Part shown: piece by piece, positions 42,553 to 52,248 of the stretch
Layout: every line of letters starts with the position of its first letter
Position numbering within the stretch: the stretch's first letter is position 1
Assembly: GCF_009689005.1 (NCBI RefSeq)
Contig: NZ_AP021879.1
Location: forward strand, 2,232,001 to 2,296,000
Source: Desulfosarcina ovata subsp. ovata
GTDB lineage: Bacteria > Desulfobacterota > Desulfobacteria > Desulfobacterales > Desulfosarcinaceae
DNA length: 64,000 nucleotides
Direction: 5' to 3'
Made by a program: the position numbers and the translations under genes
Notes under the pieces: model-generated
What the model saw: only the letters and a program-made list of their open reading frames with translations
The model's database searches: none
What the model was told of the DNA's origin: nothing

Positions 42553-44364
42553 ATGAAGCCTGTCACGATCATATCGACCATATTGATCATCCTCTCTCTC
42601 TTTCATTTACCGCCGGTGGCTGCGGCACCGGTACAAAACCATCTCGAAGCCCTGCTGGCGCCCATGTGTACGGGTGATGAAACACCATCCCCCCTTTCAC
42701 TGCAGCCGGTGGCCCGGTTTTATCAAAAATTCGGATTTCAACCGGCCTGGACCGGTCCTACCGGACCGCTGCCCCGGGCGAAGCAGCTGATTGCGGCAAT
42801 CGCAGGCACAACAGCGCCAAACCTTTCTCCTGAGCCATCCACGGTGTTTCGTTTCACCCCCCGCGAGGTCAATCTCAACGGATTTTCCAACCCACTGACA
42901 CTGGAAAAAATGCCCCCCCGGCTTCAGATGGATGTCATACTCACCGACATGGCGTTGCGTTATGCCCGGCGCCTTTGGCGGGGAACGGTCGATCCGGAAA
43001 CGCTGCCTGGGAAATGGCTTGCCTCGCGTCGAGCAGACAAGCGGGATTTTCCCGCCGAACTGGCCCAGGCCCTGAAGGAAAAGCGCTTGTCGGCGTTCAT
43101 GGATTCACTGCATCCACAGGCAGCGGCCTATCACCACTTGAGGCAGGCCGTGCAGCGGTACGAACAAATCCAGGCCGCCGGTGGCTGGCCGATGGTCCCT
43201 ACCGGCGAAACCCTGCGTCGGGATGACACCGGGCCGCGGGTCTCGGCATTGATCGATCGTCTCAGGGCCAGTGGCGATCTCTCCCGCGAGATGACCATCC
43301 GCCAGCCCGGTGCCGTTTATGACGAGGCCCTGGAAGCCGCGGTCATCCGCTTTCAGCGTCGCCATGGCTTGAATCCGGATGGTCTGGTCGGCAAAACCAC
43401 ACTGGCCGCGCTGAACGTTCCCGTCGGGAAACGAATTACCCAACTGCAACTGAACATGGAACGCTGGCGCTGGTTTCCGGACAGTTTTGGTCAGCGCTAT
43501 CTGATGGTCAACATCCCCGCCTTTGAACTCAACCTCTTCGAAGCGGGCCTGCCTGTCCAGCGTATGCGTGTCATCGTGGGTAAGAATCGCCGGCCGACGC
43601 CGATCATGTCCAGTCGCATGACCTATCTTGAATTCAACCCCTATTGGAATGTCCCCGGCAAAATTGCCCGCAAGGATATCCTGCCCAAAGTCCTCAAGGA
43701 TCCGACCTATCTCAGCCGCCAGGGAATCCGGGTGTTTGCCGGGTGGGATCGATCGGCACCGGAACTGGATCCGGAGCAAATCCCCTGGCAGGCCCTGTCC
43801 GGCCGCCACTTCCCCTATCGTTTGCGGCAGGACCCCTCCGCAATAAATGCACTGGGCCAGATCAAATTCATGTTTCCGAATCATGAGAGTGTCTATATCC
43901 ACGACACCCCGGGGAAAAGGTTGTTCAAGCGGGACCGTCGCAACTTCTCATCGGGCTGTGTTCGCGTGGAAGCGCCGATCACACTGGCCGGCGATCTTTT
44001 GAAGCATCAGGGGTGGGACCGTGAGCAGGTGGAGACCGCGGTTTCCAACCAGGAGCGAAAAATCGTGCCCCTGAAACAACCGATTCCGGTTCACCTGGTC
44101 TATCTTACGGCCTGGGTGGATAACGGTCAGGCGGTCCATTTCAGGGAGGATATCTATGGCCGCGACAAGCGGCTGCAGCTGGCACTCACGGCATCCAATG
44201 CCGATCTGCTGCATTGCATGGCCGATATCCTCGCCGCCGGCCGCCTGCTTGCCGCCAGCGATCCAGGGCAAACGGCGCAACCGGCCAGTGGCCGATGCGG
44301 TGCTCTGGTTTTATCGGTCCTGCAGCCGACCGGCGAAGTGGCAGGCCACCCGATGTCCTTTTAA
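42553..44364 (+). CDS. YcbB/LdtD-type L,D-transpeptidase
   Basis: This is a 603-aa periplasmic enzyme that makes 3-3 cross-links in peptidoglycan. A signal peptide (1-~24, cut after AAA) precedes a scaffold domain. A peptidoglycan-binding domain is at about 255-300 ('AVIRFQRRHGLNPDGLVGKTTLAALN'-type signature). The YkuD catalytic domain follows with 'YIHDTPGK' and 'NFSSGCVRVE', where Cys469 is the nucleophile. Length is that of E. coli LdtD (615 aa). The last ~60 residues, with two extra Cys, are not part of the usual fold. It appears to be a single-gene unit. Confidence 0.92.
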   Translation: MKPVTIISTILIILSLFHLPPVAAAPVQNHLEALLAPMCTGDETPSPLSLQPVARFYQKFGFQPAWTGPTGPLPRAKQLIAAIAGTTAPNLSPEPSTVFRFTPREVNLNGFSNPLTLEKMPPRLQMDVILTDMALRYARRLWRGTVDPETLPGKWLASRRADKRDFPAELAQALKEKRLSAFMDSLHPQAAAYHHLRQAVQRYEQIQAAGGWPMVPTGETLRRDDTGPRVSALIDRLRASGDLSREMTIRQPGAVYDEALEAAVIRFQRRHGLNPDGLVGKTTLAALNVPVGKRITQLQLNMERWRWFPDSFGQRYLMVNIPAFELNLFEAGLPVQRMRVIVGKNRRPTPIMSSRMTYLEFNPYWNVPGKIARKDILPKVLKDPTYLSRQGIRVFAGWDRSAPELDPEQIPWQALSGRHFPYRLRQDPSAINALGQIKFMFPNHESVYIHDTPGKRLFKRDRRNFSSGCVRVEAPITLAGDLLKHQGWDREQVETAVSNQERKIVPLKQPIPVHLVYLTAWVDNGQAVHFREDIYGRDKRLQLALTASNADLLHCMADILAAGRLLAASDPGQTAQPASGRCGALVLSVLQPTGEVAGHPMSF

Positions 44365-44496
44365 TTTCACGCCACTATTGATATCTCGCCATGCTGGAAC
44401 AAAACTATTGATCAGCGTACCAGAAGCATTGCCATTCGTTAATGAGCCGGATACTTGTACAACCAACTAAAATTATTCACATTTTAGGAGTCAGGG

Positions 44497-46248
44497 ATGA
44501 AAACGATATTGACCGCCTGCTTGTTGTTCATCACAACATCCGGATTGGCCGCGGAGACGTTCCCTCCTGGCAGCTGGCGGGACACGCCGGATCCAATTGC
44601 CGGTACGGACGCGGTTGTCGGCGGCGAGCTGTCGCTTTTTGCCGGACAATACCCCAAAAGCTTTAACTACTATCTGGATAACAATGTTTTCTCTTCCGAA
44701 CTATTCGGCACCATGTACGAAACCTTGCTGGGGCGAAACCCCATCACGCTTGAGGAAGAACCGGGTTTGGCAGACAAATGGACGATCTCCGACGACAAAA
44801 AGACCTTTACGTTCCATCTCGACCCCCGGGCACGCTGGAGCGACGGCAAACCGGTGACCGCCCATGATGTCCGCTGGACCTTCGACACCATCATGGACCC
44901 CAAGAATCTGACCGGCGTCCACAAGGTCAGCCTGGAAACATTTTATCCTCCGGAAGTCTTGGACACCCACACTATTCGTTTCAAGGCCAGACAGGTGCAT
45001 TGGCGCAATCTGCTTTCGGCCGGCGGCATACAGGTCTTGCCCAAGCACATATACAGCGGCGAGGACTTCAATAAAATCAATTTTGAATTTCCCGTCGTAT
45101 CCGGGCCCTATCGGATCGGTAAAATCAACGAGGGGGTCTTTGTCGCGATAGAACGACGCGACGATTATTGGAACCGTCATGCCAAACGCCTTCAGGGCGT
45201 CGGCAATTTTAGTACGCTTAAATACAATTTCTTTGCCGAGCGTTCCAATGCCTTTGAAGCCTTTAAAAAAGGCAAAATCGATATTTATCCCGTGTATACA
45301 TCCCGCCTCTGGATGAAGGAGGCGCGCGGCCAAAAATTCGGAATGAACTGGATTGTCAAGCAGAAGATCTACAATCATCAGCCCCAGGGATTCCAGGGCT
45401 TTGCCATGAACATGCGTAAGTTTCCCTTCGATGACGTTCGCGTGCGCCAAGCCATGGCCCATCTGCTGGACCGTGAGAAGATGAATCGCACGTTGATGTA
45501 CAACCAGTACTATCTGCACAGATCATATTTTGAGGATCTTTACACCAAGGACAATCCGTGCCCCAATCCGCTGATCCCCTTCGACAAAGCCAAGGCACGG
45601 GAACTGCTTCGCCAGGCCGGCTGGATCGCCAATCCCAAAACCGGTTTGCTGGAAAAAAAGGGTCGACAATTTTCCTTTCAATTTTTAACCAGGGACCAAA
45701 CCGCCGATAAATTCCTGGCCATTTATGCCGAAGATCTCAAGGATGTGGGCATCGAGGTGAACATCGATCGCAAGGACTGGGCCGCCTGGGCGCGGGACAT
45801 GGACGAATTCAACTACCAGATGACCTGGGCGGCGTGGGGCGCCAGTGTGTTCAAAGACCCGGAAGGGATGTGGGCGTCCAAAGAGGCGGATCGCAAAGGC
45901 GGCAACAACATCACCGGTTTCAAGAATGCCAAGGTCGACGAACTGATCGAAAAACAGAAGACCATCTTCGATGTGCAACAACGCCATGCCATGGCGCGGC
46001 AGATCGATCAGATCATCTATCAAGACTATCCCTATGTGCTGCTATGGAATATCAGTTGCGTGCGGCTCTTGTATTGGAACAAATTCGGCACCCCCGACAC
46101 CGTCCTGTCCAAATACGGCGATGAACGCAGCGCCTATTTCTACTGGTGGCAGGACGAAGATTCCCAGGCCGATCTGGCCGATGCCATGCAGTCGGCCCTA
46201 CCCTTGCCGCCCAAAGATCCCTCAATCTTTTTTGACGAGCGGTTTTAA
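44497..46248 (+). CDS. yejA: YejA-type oligopeptide-binding protein
   Basis: This is a periplasmic solute-binding protein of family 5, 583 aa. The signal peptide is short ('MKTILTACLLFITTSGLAA'). 'LTDLEEEPGLADKWTISDD'-type and 'FHLDPRARWSDGKPVTAHDV' segments are the family signature, and the C-terminal lobe includes 'NITGFKNAKVDELI'. It would bring peptides to the YejB-YejE permease. Oddly, the permease and ATPase genes lie downstream on the opposite strand and end only 16 bases from its stop, so the system is encoded in two convergent units. GGAG precedes the ATG. Confidence 0.9.
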   Translation: MKTILTACLLFITTSGLAAETFPPGSWRDTPDPIAGTDAVVGGELSLFAGQYPKSFNYYLDNNVFSSELFGTMYETLLGRNPITLEEEPGLADKWTISDDKKTFTFHLDPRARWSDGKPVTAHDVRWTFDTIMDPKNLTGVHKVSLETFYPPEVLDTHTIRFKARQVHWRNLLSAGGIQVLPKHIYSGEDFNKINFEFPVVSGPYRIGKINEGVFVAIERRDDYWNRHAKRLQGVGNFSTLKYNFFAERSNAFEAFKKGKIDIYPVYTSRLWMKEARGQKFGMNWIVKQKIYNHQPQGFQGFAMNMRKFPFDDVRVRQAMAHLLDREKMNRTLMYNQYYLHRSYFEDLYTKDNPCPNPLIPFDKAKARELLRQAGWIANPKTGLLEKKGRQFSFQFLTRDQTADKFLAIYAEDLKDVGIEVNIDRKDWAAWARDMDEFNYQMTWAAWGASVFKDPEGMWASKEADRKGGNNITGFKNAKVDELIEKQKTIFDVQQRHAMARQIDQIIYQDYPYVLLWNISCVRLLYWNKFGTPDTVLSKYGDERSAYFYWWQDEDSQADLADAMQSALPLPPKDPSIFFDERF

Positions 46249-46263
46249 GCCGTAGTAAGCGCC

Positions 46264-47229
46264 CTATCGATGACACCACACCTGATGATCCGGCGTCCCC
46301 CGCGGTTGGGGCGGATGGTCACGGCAAATCTCGTCGGATTTGGCGCATGTGTCGTAAAAAAGACATCCGGTGGCCGCTGCAGGGGGCGTAAAATTTTCCT
46401 CATCGAAGCCCTTCCCATTGGACGGCTCGCCCACCACCGGTACGGCGGCAATCAGCTTTTGCGTATACGGGTGCAGTGGATTTGCGATCACCTTGTCGGT
46501 AATTCCCATTTCGACCAAACGGCCGCAGTGCATGACCGCCACACGATCGGCGATATGGCTGACCACACTTAAATCGTGGGAAATAAAAAGATAGGAGAGC
46601 CGGTGGCTATCACGCAGATCCAACAGCAGGTTGATGATCTGCGCCTGCACGGATACATCCAGCGCACTGACCGGTTCATCGCAAACCACAAAAGCGGGTC
46701 GTAATGAAATGGCGCGGGCGATGTTGATCCGCTGACGCTGGCCGCCTGAAAATTCATGGGGATAGCGGTAGACCGCATCTTCATCGAGCCCGACCTCCTT
46801 GAGCAGTCGCGTGGCATGCGCCTTTCGCGATCCGTCGAGCAGGTTGAACTCCCTTAACCCTTCGGTGACGATATCAAGAATGTTCATGCGTGGGTTGAGC
46901 GAAGATAACGGATCCTGAAAGATGATCTGCATGCGCCGGTGAAGTTCTCTTTGCGCCTTGGGCGTCAGACCGGCGATATCTTGTCCGTCAAAAACAATCT
47001 TGCCGCCATGCGGTTTTTCAAGCCCCATCAGGGTCCGACCGAGGGTGGTTTTGCCGCAGCCCGACTCGCCCACCAAACCAAGGGTCTCCCCCCGGCCGAC
47101 CTGAAAGGAGACGCCGTCGACTGCACGGACATATCCCACAATGCGGGACATAATCCCCCGCTTGATTGGAAACCAGGTCTTCAGATCAGTTACGCTGAGT
47201 AACGCTTGTGGATGATCGGATATCGGCAT
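46264..47229 (-). CDS. Oligopeptide ABC transporter ATPase, OppF-type half of YejF
   Basis: This is a 321-aa ABC ATPase with Walker A '[12 protein letters not shown]', signature '[14 protein letters not shown]', Walker B '[12 protein letters not shown]', H-loop 'FISHDL' and the OppF/DppF C-terminal tail ending in a Cys-x-n-Cys motif ('[12 protein letters not shown]', 'ICRD'). E. coli YejF has both ATPase halves in one 529-aa protein; here they are two genes. The ATG at 47229 has GGA upstream and follows the OppD-type stop by two bases. It is the last gene of the yejB-yejE-ATPase operon. Confidence 0.92.
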   Translation of the reverse strand: MPISDHPQALLSVTDLKTWFPIKRGIMSRIVGYVRAVDGVSFQVGRGETLGLVGESGCGKTTLGRTLMGLEKPHGGKIVFDGQDIAGLTPKAQRELHRRMQIIFQDPLSSLNPRMNILDIVTEGLREFNLLDGSRKAHATRLLKEVGLDEDAVYRYPHEFSGGQRQRINIARAISLRPAFVVCDEPVSALDVSVQAQIINLLLDLRDSHRLSYLFISHDLSVVSHIADRVAVMHCGRLVEMGITDKVIANPLHPYTQKLIAAVPVVGEPSNGKGFDEENFTPPAAATGCLFYDTCAKSDEICRDHPPQPRGTPDHQVWCHR

Positions 47230-47231
47230 TT

Positions 47232-48224
47232 TTATTCCAGGCGGCCCGCAAACAGCTTGTGGGCGACGAAACAAGCTGCCTGATGGTCGCCATTTTCAAT
47301 GTTTTCGAGTTCGGGGGCTTCGGTTGCACATCGATCGAAGGCATACGGGCAACGATCCCGGAAATGGCAGCCGATGGGATAATTGAAGGGCGATGGAACA
47401 TAACCCGCAATGGCGGGAAGACGATCAGTTTTCCCAAACAGGGCCGGAATCGATTGCAAAAGACCGCGCGTGTAGGGATGGGCGGGATGCTCGAAAATTT
47501 GTTGCTTGGTTCCGGTTTCAACAATATTCGAAGCATACATCACCAGGACCCGGTCGCACATTTGCCAAACCACCCCCATGTCGTGGGTGATCAACAAGAT
47601 GGCGGTCTGCTCCTTGCGCATCTCCTTGATCAATTTAAAGACCTGGGCCTGAATGGTAACATCCAATGCCGTTGTCGGTTCATCGGCGATAATCAACTCC
47701 GGATCCTGCATCAGGGCCATGGCAATCATCACGCGTTGCTGCATCCCCCCGGAAAGTTCGTGCGGATATGCCTGCATGCGCTGCTCCGGATTGGGAATGC
47801 GCACCTTGGCGAGCCACTCCAGACCGATCTGCATGGCCCGCCGCTTGTCCATATGGCGGTGCAATGTCAATACTTCGGCCAACTGCTGCCCGATACGCTG
47901 CAAGGGCGACAATGCCGACAACGGCTCCTGAAATATCATGCTGATCGCCCGGCCCCTGATCCGGCGCAGTTCGGCAATATTTAGAGCCAGCAGGTCCCGG
48001 CCGTTAAATACAATCTTACCGGATGCAATTTGTCCGGGTGGCGATGGGATCAGGCGCAAAATGCTCAATGCGGTGACCGATTTCCCGCAACCCGATTCGC
48101 CGACCAACCCCACAATTTCACCGCGATTGATTTGAAACGAGACACCGTCAACCGCGACGAAGCGGCCCTCATCGGTGGTAAAATCCACCGTCAAATCGTC
48201 GATCTTAAGCAGTTCAGCACTCAT
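47232..48224 (-). CDS. Oligopeptide ABC transporter ATPase, OppD-type half of YejF
   Basis: This is a 330-aa ABC ATPase with Walker A 'GESGCGKSVTALSI', signature 'LSGGMQQRVMIAMAL', Walker B 'LIIADEPTTALD' and 'LITHDMGVV'. The C-terminal Cys cluster ('CHFRDRCPYAFDRC', then 'C') is typical of OppD/DppD and binds an Fe-S or metal site in some members. TAATG joins it to the yejE gene. The two ATPases should form the heterodimeric motor for YejB-YejE. Confidence 0.93.
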   Translation of the reverse strand: MSAELLKIDDLTVDFTTDEGRFVAVDGVSFQINRGEIVGLVGESGCGKSVTALSILRLIPSPPGQIASGKIVFNGRDLLALNIAELRRIRGRAISMIFQEPLSALSPLQRIGQQLAEVLTLHRHMDKRRAMQIGLEWLAKVRIPNPEQRMQAYPHELSGGMQQRVMIAMALMQDPELIIADEPTTALDVTIQAQVFKLIKEMRKEQTAILLITHDMGVVWQMCDRVLVMYASNIVETGTKQQIFEHPAHPYTRGLLQSIPALFGKTDRLPAIAGYVPSPFNYPIGCHFRDRCPYAFDRCATEAPELENIENGDHQAACFVAHKLFAGRLE

Positions 48225-49843
48225 TATTCCAGCCTGGTATAACGTTTGGGATCATAGGCGTTGCGGACCCCTTCTCCGACAAATACGCCCAACAGCATGA
48301 CCACAAAGAGCGCCAGGGAAGGATAGAGGATCAGCCACCACGCCCACCGATATTCCTGAGCCTGAAAAAGCAGTTCCCCCCAGCTGGGGGTTGGCGGCGG
48401 CAAACCAAAACCCAAATAGTCCAGGGCCGCCAATGCACCGATGGCGCCCACCAGTGAGAAGGGAAAAAACGTAATCACCGGTATCAAACCGTTGGGCAGA
48501 ATGTGTCGGAAGATGATCTTGGAAGAGGAGATTCCCATGCACTTGGCCGCCTCGACAAAAGGCTGTTTGCGCAGGCGTAAAAATTCCGCTCGCATGTAGT
48601 AGGATATTCCGATCCAGTTAAAGATCCCATAACAGATGAGCAGCAGCAGAAAACTGCGTCCGTATACCGAACCGAGCAAAATCATGACATACAAAAAGGG
48701 CAACGCACTCCATATCTCGATCAAACGCTGACCGGTAATATCGATCAGTCCACCGTAGTAGCCCTGAAGCGCACCAGCGATAATACCCAACGCATAGGAG
48801 ATCAGAACGAGCAGCAAGCCAAACGTCATGGAGGTTCGCAAGCCGTAAAGAATGCGTGCCAGCACATCCCGGCCGGCCCCGTCCAGGCCCATCCAGTGGT
48901 CCTTGACCGGTCTGAACGGGAAACGCACATCTTCTTTTAAAAATTCGGCCACGTAGACGTTGCCGCCAATGGTCAGCTTATATGGTTCCACCGGGTCTTC
49001 AAAGCGCAGGGCGATCATCCGGCGCAACGCCTCTTTTTCTTCATCGGTAATCCGGTCCCACACTTCAGAAAGAGAAGTTGCATCGTCGTCGCTTTCAATC
49101 TCAAGGTTACGATTAAACGCCAGCCGGGTACTCAGTTTTTCACCCGATTCGGCCGACGCGCGTTCACGAATCGTCAGGCGCACTGTTTTCGGAGCCTCAC
49201 GCCGTTTTCCAAATGTTGAAAGTGAAAGCGATAGCGGCTTTTTGCCGGGGCCTTTGATGGTCCTCGACAGCGACGAGGCGTCCTGATTTTCAAAGCGCCG
49301 GGCAATGGCATTTTTAACATCGCCGGGCAGCTCGAAATAGGTTTCAACCGACTGGCCGCGCAATGCGTTATCGTCCCGATCAACAAAAGCGCCTAACCGG
49401 AAGGCGCGTTTGATGGTGAAATCATGGCGGATATCAGCGGTTCCAACCATGGGTTGGCGGGTAAGCTTGAGGGTCACCCGATCAGCCACCTGGACATCCT
49501 GCTGATCCAGGCTGGCCAAGGGGCCGTGGGGCAACAGGGTAAACACCATATAGTTTTCCGGATGATGCTTGAATTCGTCGCTCTGATGGATATGCCAATA
49601 GTCCGGCCGGGTCTGTTTGCCGCTGCCGGTAAAGGTATCATCAGGATAGAAATGAATAACCGGGAAATAAGACTTGCCGTTGAAATGCACAACCAACGGC
49701 GCGCTGTTGCAGATCAGCTCGGCACCCAGGCTCAGGCCGTAGAGCCCAATTAATATCCAAAGGGAGTAATAGGCCCGCTTGAGCTCTTTAAAGCGCTTCA
49801 GACGCTTGAGCGCCAGTGGATTTTTAATGAACCTGGAAAACAT
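48224..49843 (-). CDS. yejE: YejE-type ABC permease with long extracytoplasmic insert
   Basis: This is a 539-aa permease. TM1 is at about residues 25-47. The conserved BPD-transp core runs from about residue 310 to the end ('GLDGAGRDVLARILYGLRTSMTFG', 'EAAKCMGISSSKIIFRHILPNGL' EAA loop). E. coli YejE is about 340 aa; the extra ~200 residues sit between TM1 and TM2, on the periplasmic side, and are polar with many charged stretches. The insert may contact YejA or the cell wall. It ends five bases before the yejB stop on the same strand and is coupled to the OppD-type gene. Confidence 0.9.
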   Translation of the reverse strand: MFSRFIKNPLALKRLKRFKELKRAYYSLWILIGLYGLSLGAELICNSAPLVVHFNGKSYFPVIHFYPDDTFTGSGKQTRPDYWHIHQSDEFKHHPENYMVFTLLPHGPLASLDQQDVQVADRVTLKLTRQPMVGTADIRHDFTIKRAFRLGAFVDRDDNALRGQSVETYFELPGDVKNAIARRFENQDASSLSRTIKGPGKKPLSLSLSTFGKRREAPKTVRLTIRERASAESGEKLSTRLAFNRNLEIESDDDATSLSEVWDRITDEEKEALRRMIALRFEDPVEPYKLTIGGNVYVAEFLKEDVRFPFRPVKDHWMGLDGAGRDVLARILYGLRTSMTFGLLLVLISYALGIIAGALQGYYGGLIDITGQRLIEIWSALPFLYVMILLGSVYGRSFLLLLICYGIFNWIGISYYMRAEFLRLRKQPFVEAAKCMGISSSKIIFRHILPNGLIPVITFFPFSLVGAIGALAALDYLGFGLPPPTPSWGELLFQAQEYRWAWWLILYPSLALFVVMLLGVFVGEGVRNAYDPKRYTRLE

Positions 49844-49848
49844 AGGCG

Positions 49849-50892
49849 TCAGTTTTCGCGAAAAGTGATCCGTGGATCAATAATCACATACAAAAAGTCA
49901 GATAAAATATTGCCCAGCAGCCCCAAAAGAGCGGTGAGGGACAAAATCCCCATAAATACCGGGTAGTCCCGGCCCACTATGGCCTCAAGGCTCAGCCAGC
50001 CCATCCCTGGAATTTCAAAGACCTTCTCAATCACCACCGAGCCTGCGAACATCACCGTTAAAATGGAGCCAAACCCCGTGGCAATGGGAATCAGGGCGTT
50101 GCGCAGGGCATGTACCCAGATGGCCCGGGTAAAGCTGCCGCCCTTGGCCAGTATGGTGCGGATATAATCTTTGCTGATCTGTTCAAGCAGGGAATTTTTC
50201 ATCAAAAGAGTTAAGATGGCGAAATTACCGATCATGTAGCACAGGACCGGCAAGAACATGTGCATGAAGATATCCTTGGCTTTGGCCCAGGAAGAAAGAT
50301 CCGCGAAATTGGCTGAATAAAATCCCGAAACCGGAAAAATGTCCCAGGCCCATTCCACTGTCCCGCAAAACAGCATTTTCAAGACCATACCAAACGCAAA
50401 GGCCGGAATGGCATATCCGATGAAGACCACCAGGCTGGAAAAGAGATCGAAAACCTGATTGTGTCGCAACGCCTTTAATATCCCGAGCGGTATACAGATG
50501 AGATAGGATAAAACAAAACCGGTGATGCCAAAGATAAGTGAAACCTTAAATCGCTCTTTAATGACCTGCCAAGTGGTTTTATTGGGAAATTTATATGACG
50601 CCATCTGCATCCCCAGCCGGTCGTCCACCAGCCACTTCCAGTAGCGCATATAAAAAGGCTGATCAAAACCAAAGTGTTCTTCAAGGGCCTTGCGTTGCAT
50701 CTCGGTAATTGATGCCCGGGTATCGGCACCGTGTCCGGCTTCACCACTGCCGAATCCTTTCATCTTGATGATCGCCTGTTCCACTGGCCCGCCGGGAACA
50801 AACTGAATCAAGGTAAAACAGAGCAGCGTGATCCCGATGAACGTTGGCACCACTAGAATCAATCGGTGAATAAAATAATCCAGACGCTCCAT
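49849..50892 (-). CDS. yejB: YejB-type ABC permease
   Basis: This is a 347-aa inner-membrane permease of the DppB/OppB class. The N-terminal TM ('LILVVPTFIGITLLCFTLIQFVPGGPVEQAI') is diagnostic, followed by five more TM segments and the EAA loop 'KDYIRTILAKGGSFTRAIWVHALRNALIP'. It pairs with YejE to form the channel. It is the first gene of the minus-strand operon. Its promoter must lie in the gap after 50892, where I do not see a strong one. Confidence 0.93.
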   Translation of the reverse strand: MERLDYFIHRLILVVPTFIGITLLCFTLIQFVPGGPVEQAIIKMKGFGSGEAGHGADTRASITEMQRKALEEHFGFDQPFYMRYWKWLVDDRLGMQMASYKFPNKTTWQVIKERFKVSLIFGITGFVLSYLICIPLGILKALRHNQVFDLFSSLVVFIGYAIPAFAFGMVLKMLFCGTVEWAWDIFPVSGFYSANFADLSSWAKAKDIFMHMFLPVLCYMIGNFAILTLLMKNSLLEQISKDYIRTILAKGGSFTRAIWVHALRNALIPIATGFGSILTVMFAGSVVIEKVFEIPGMGWLSLEAIVGRDYPVFMGILSLTALLGLLGNILSDFLYVIIDPRITFREN

Positions 50893-51173
50893 ACCGTCCT
50901 CGTTGCGTAAACGGTTTGATGATTACGATCGGATGAGTTGGGTTGGGTAAAGATGGCCCCTTTTGAGAACAGGGAGAAAGAGAAAACCCGTGTCGCTTAC
51001 GGTGCTCTAAAATTCATGATAGAGATTAAGTAAAAGCGCGGTTGAAGTCAAGAATAAGCCCTTTCCTGCAACGCCGGAGAACTCGGCTTTGATCAACCCG
51101 GGGCAGTAGTGGGTATGGAAACCATGGTGACGATGCCGGCCAACGGATCGACGGTTGGCGAACGAACCAGCGC
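50893..51173. other. Non-coding gap between yejB and the rpsI terminator
   Basis: No gene or repeat is convincing here. The first ~90 bases are AT-moderate and should include the yejB promoter. The rest is mixed and read against rplM-rpsI, whose terminator follows at 51174. Confidence 0.4.
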
Positions 51174-51205
51174 AAAAAGGGAGCAGATGGGTATCTGCTC
51201 CCTTT
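51174..51205 (-). terminator. Intrinsic terminator of rplM-rpsI
   Basis: AAAGGGAGCAGAT (51176-51188) and ATCTGCTCCCTTT (51193-51205) form a perfect 13-bp stem with a 4-base loop. On the minus strand the stem is followed by TTTTT (complement of 51178-51174). It lies 28 bases after the rpsI stop. Confidence 0.88.
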
Positions 51206-51232
51206 GGTTGACCTTGGTCGGAGAAGTAAATT

Positions 51233-51628
51233 TTAGCGTTTGGAGAACTGGAACCGGCCGCGGGCACCCTTCTGGCCGTATTTCTTACGCTCTTTTTCAC
51301 GCGGATCGCGTTTGACGAAGCCGGCCCGCTTGAGGGAGGGGCGCAGTTCCGGGTCAAAAAGAATCAGGGCCTTGGTAATGCCGTGGCGTACCGCTCCCGC
51401 CTGACCGGAGATGCCTCCACCGTGCACGTTGATGGTGATGTCAAACGCGTCCAGGTTGTCGGTCAGGGCCAACGGCTGCCGCAGGATCGTTCTTGCCGTT
51501 CCGACGGTAAAATACTCATCCACGGGACGGTCGTTAACGGTGATCACACCGCTTCCCGGCTTGATCCAGGTTCTTGCGATGGCGTTCTTTCGTTTTCCGG
51601 TTGCGTAATATGTTTTTTCTGTTGCCAT
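51233..51628 (-). CDS. rpsI: 30S ribosomal protein S9
   Basis: This is a 131-aa protein with the S9 signature '[19 protein letters not shown]' and the basic C-terminal tail ending in '...QFSKR', which reaches the ribosomal P site. '[14 protein letters not shown]' at the N-terminus is typical. It follows rplM on the same strand after 43 bases, the universal bacterial pair, and is ended by the hairpin at 51174-51205. Confidence 0.98.
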   Translation of the reverse strand: MATEKTYYATGKRKNAIARTWIKPGSGVITVNDRPVDEYFTVGTARTILRQPLALTDNLDAFDITINVHGGGISGQAGAVRHGITKALILFDPELRPSLKRAGFVKRDPREKERKKYGQKGARGRFQFSKR

Positions 51629-51671
51629 GAAACTCCCCAGTAATCGACGCTAATTGGTTTCCCTAAAAGAT

Positions 51672-52109
51672 TTAATTGACCTGCATGGTTTCCGGCTGCT
51701 GCGCTTCATGGGGATGCTGATCCCCGGCATAGACCTTGAGCTTTTTGAACAGTTTGCGCCCCAGGCTGTTTTTGGGCAGCATTCCCTTGACGGCAAAGCG
51801 AATCACATCCTCCGGCCGTTTTTCGATCAGCTTTTTGGCGGTAATGCTCTTCAACCCGCCGATATAGCCACTGTGACGGTAGTAGGTTTTCTGATCCATC
51901 TTCCGTCCGGTCAGGACCACTTTTTCGGCGTTGATCACCACAACCGAATCACCCAGGTCGGCATGGGGGGTGAAAAGCGGATTGTTTTTTCCGCGCAGGG
52001 CGGCGGCGATCCGAGTGGCCAGTCGACCAAGGACGGCGCCATCTGCGTCAACCACCCACCATTTGTTCTGATTGTCTGCGTTTGTTGCACTGTATGTATA
52101 TTTTTTCAC
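51672..52109 (-). CDS. rplM: 50S ribosomal protein L13
   Basis: This is a 145-aa protein of the large subunit. '[25 protein letters not shown]' opens the L13 domain. '[29 protein letters not shown]' and '[23 protein letters not shown]' are invariant-type segments. It is the first gene of the rplM-rpsI operon, with a promoter at 52144-52172. Confidence 0.98.
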   Translation of the reverse strand: MKKYTYSATNADNQNKWWVVDADGAVLGRLATRIAAALRGKNNPLFTPHADLGDSVVVINAEKVVLTGRKMDQKTYYRHSGYIGGLKSITAKKLIEKRPEDVIRFAVKGMLPKNSLGRKLFKKLKVYAGDQHPHEAQQPETMQVN

Positions 52110-52143
52110 CGTTTGACTCCTGTCCGTTTCTTAGAATCCGGGA

Positions 52144-52172
52144 GTATTAATAGATAATCCATTGGGTGTCAA
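52144..52172 (-). promoter_or_regulatory. Promoter of rplM-rpsI
   Basis: On the minus strand a perfect -35 TTGACA (52172-52167) is followed after 17 bases by TAATAC (52149-52144). The start codon of rplM is 35 bases downstream. Spacing and -35 are ideal and the -10 is only fair. Confidence 0.55.
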
Positions 52173-52248
52173 GGTCTATTTCCCCAATGTTGCCAGATGG
52201 GGGTTATTGTTTTGACATCAACGAAAAAGTCTGTAATCGTCCGCCACC

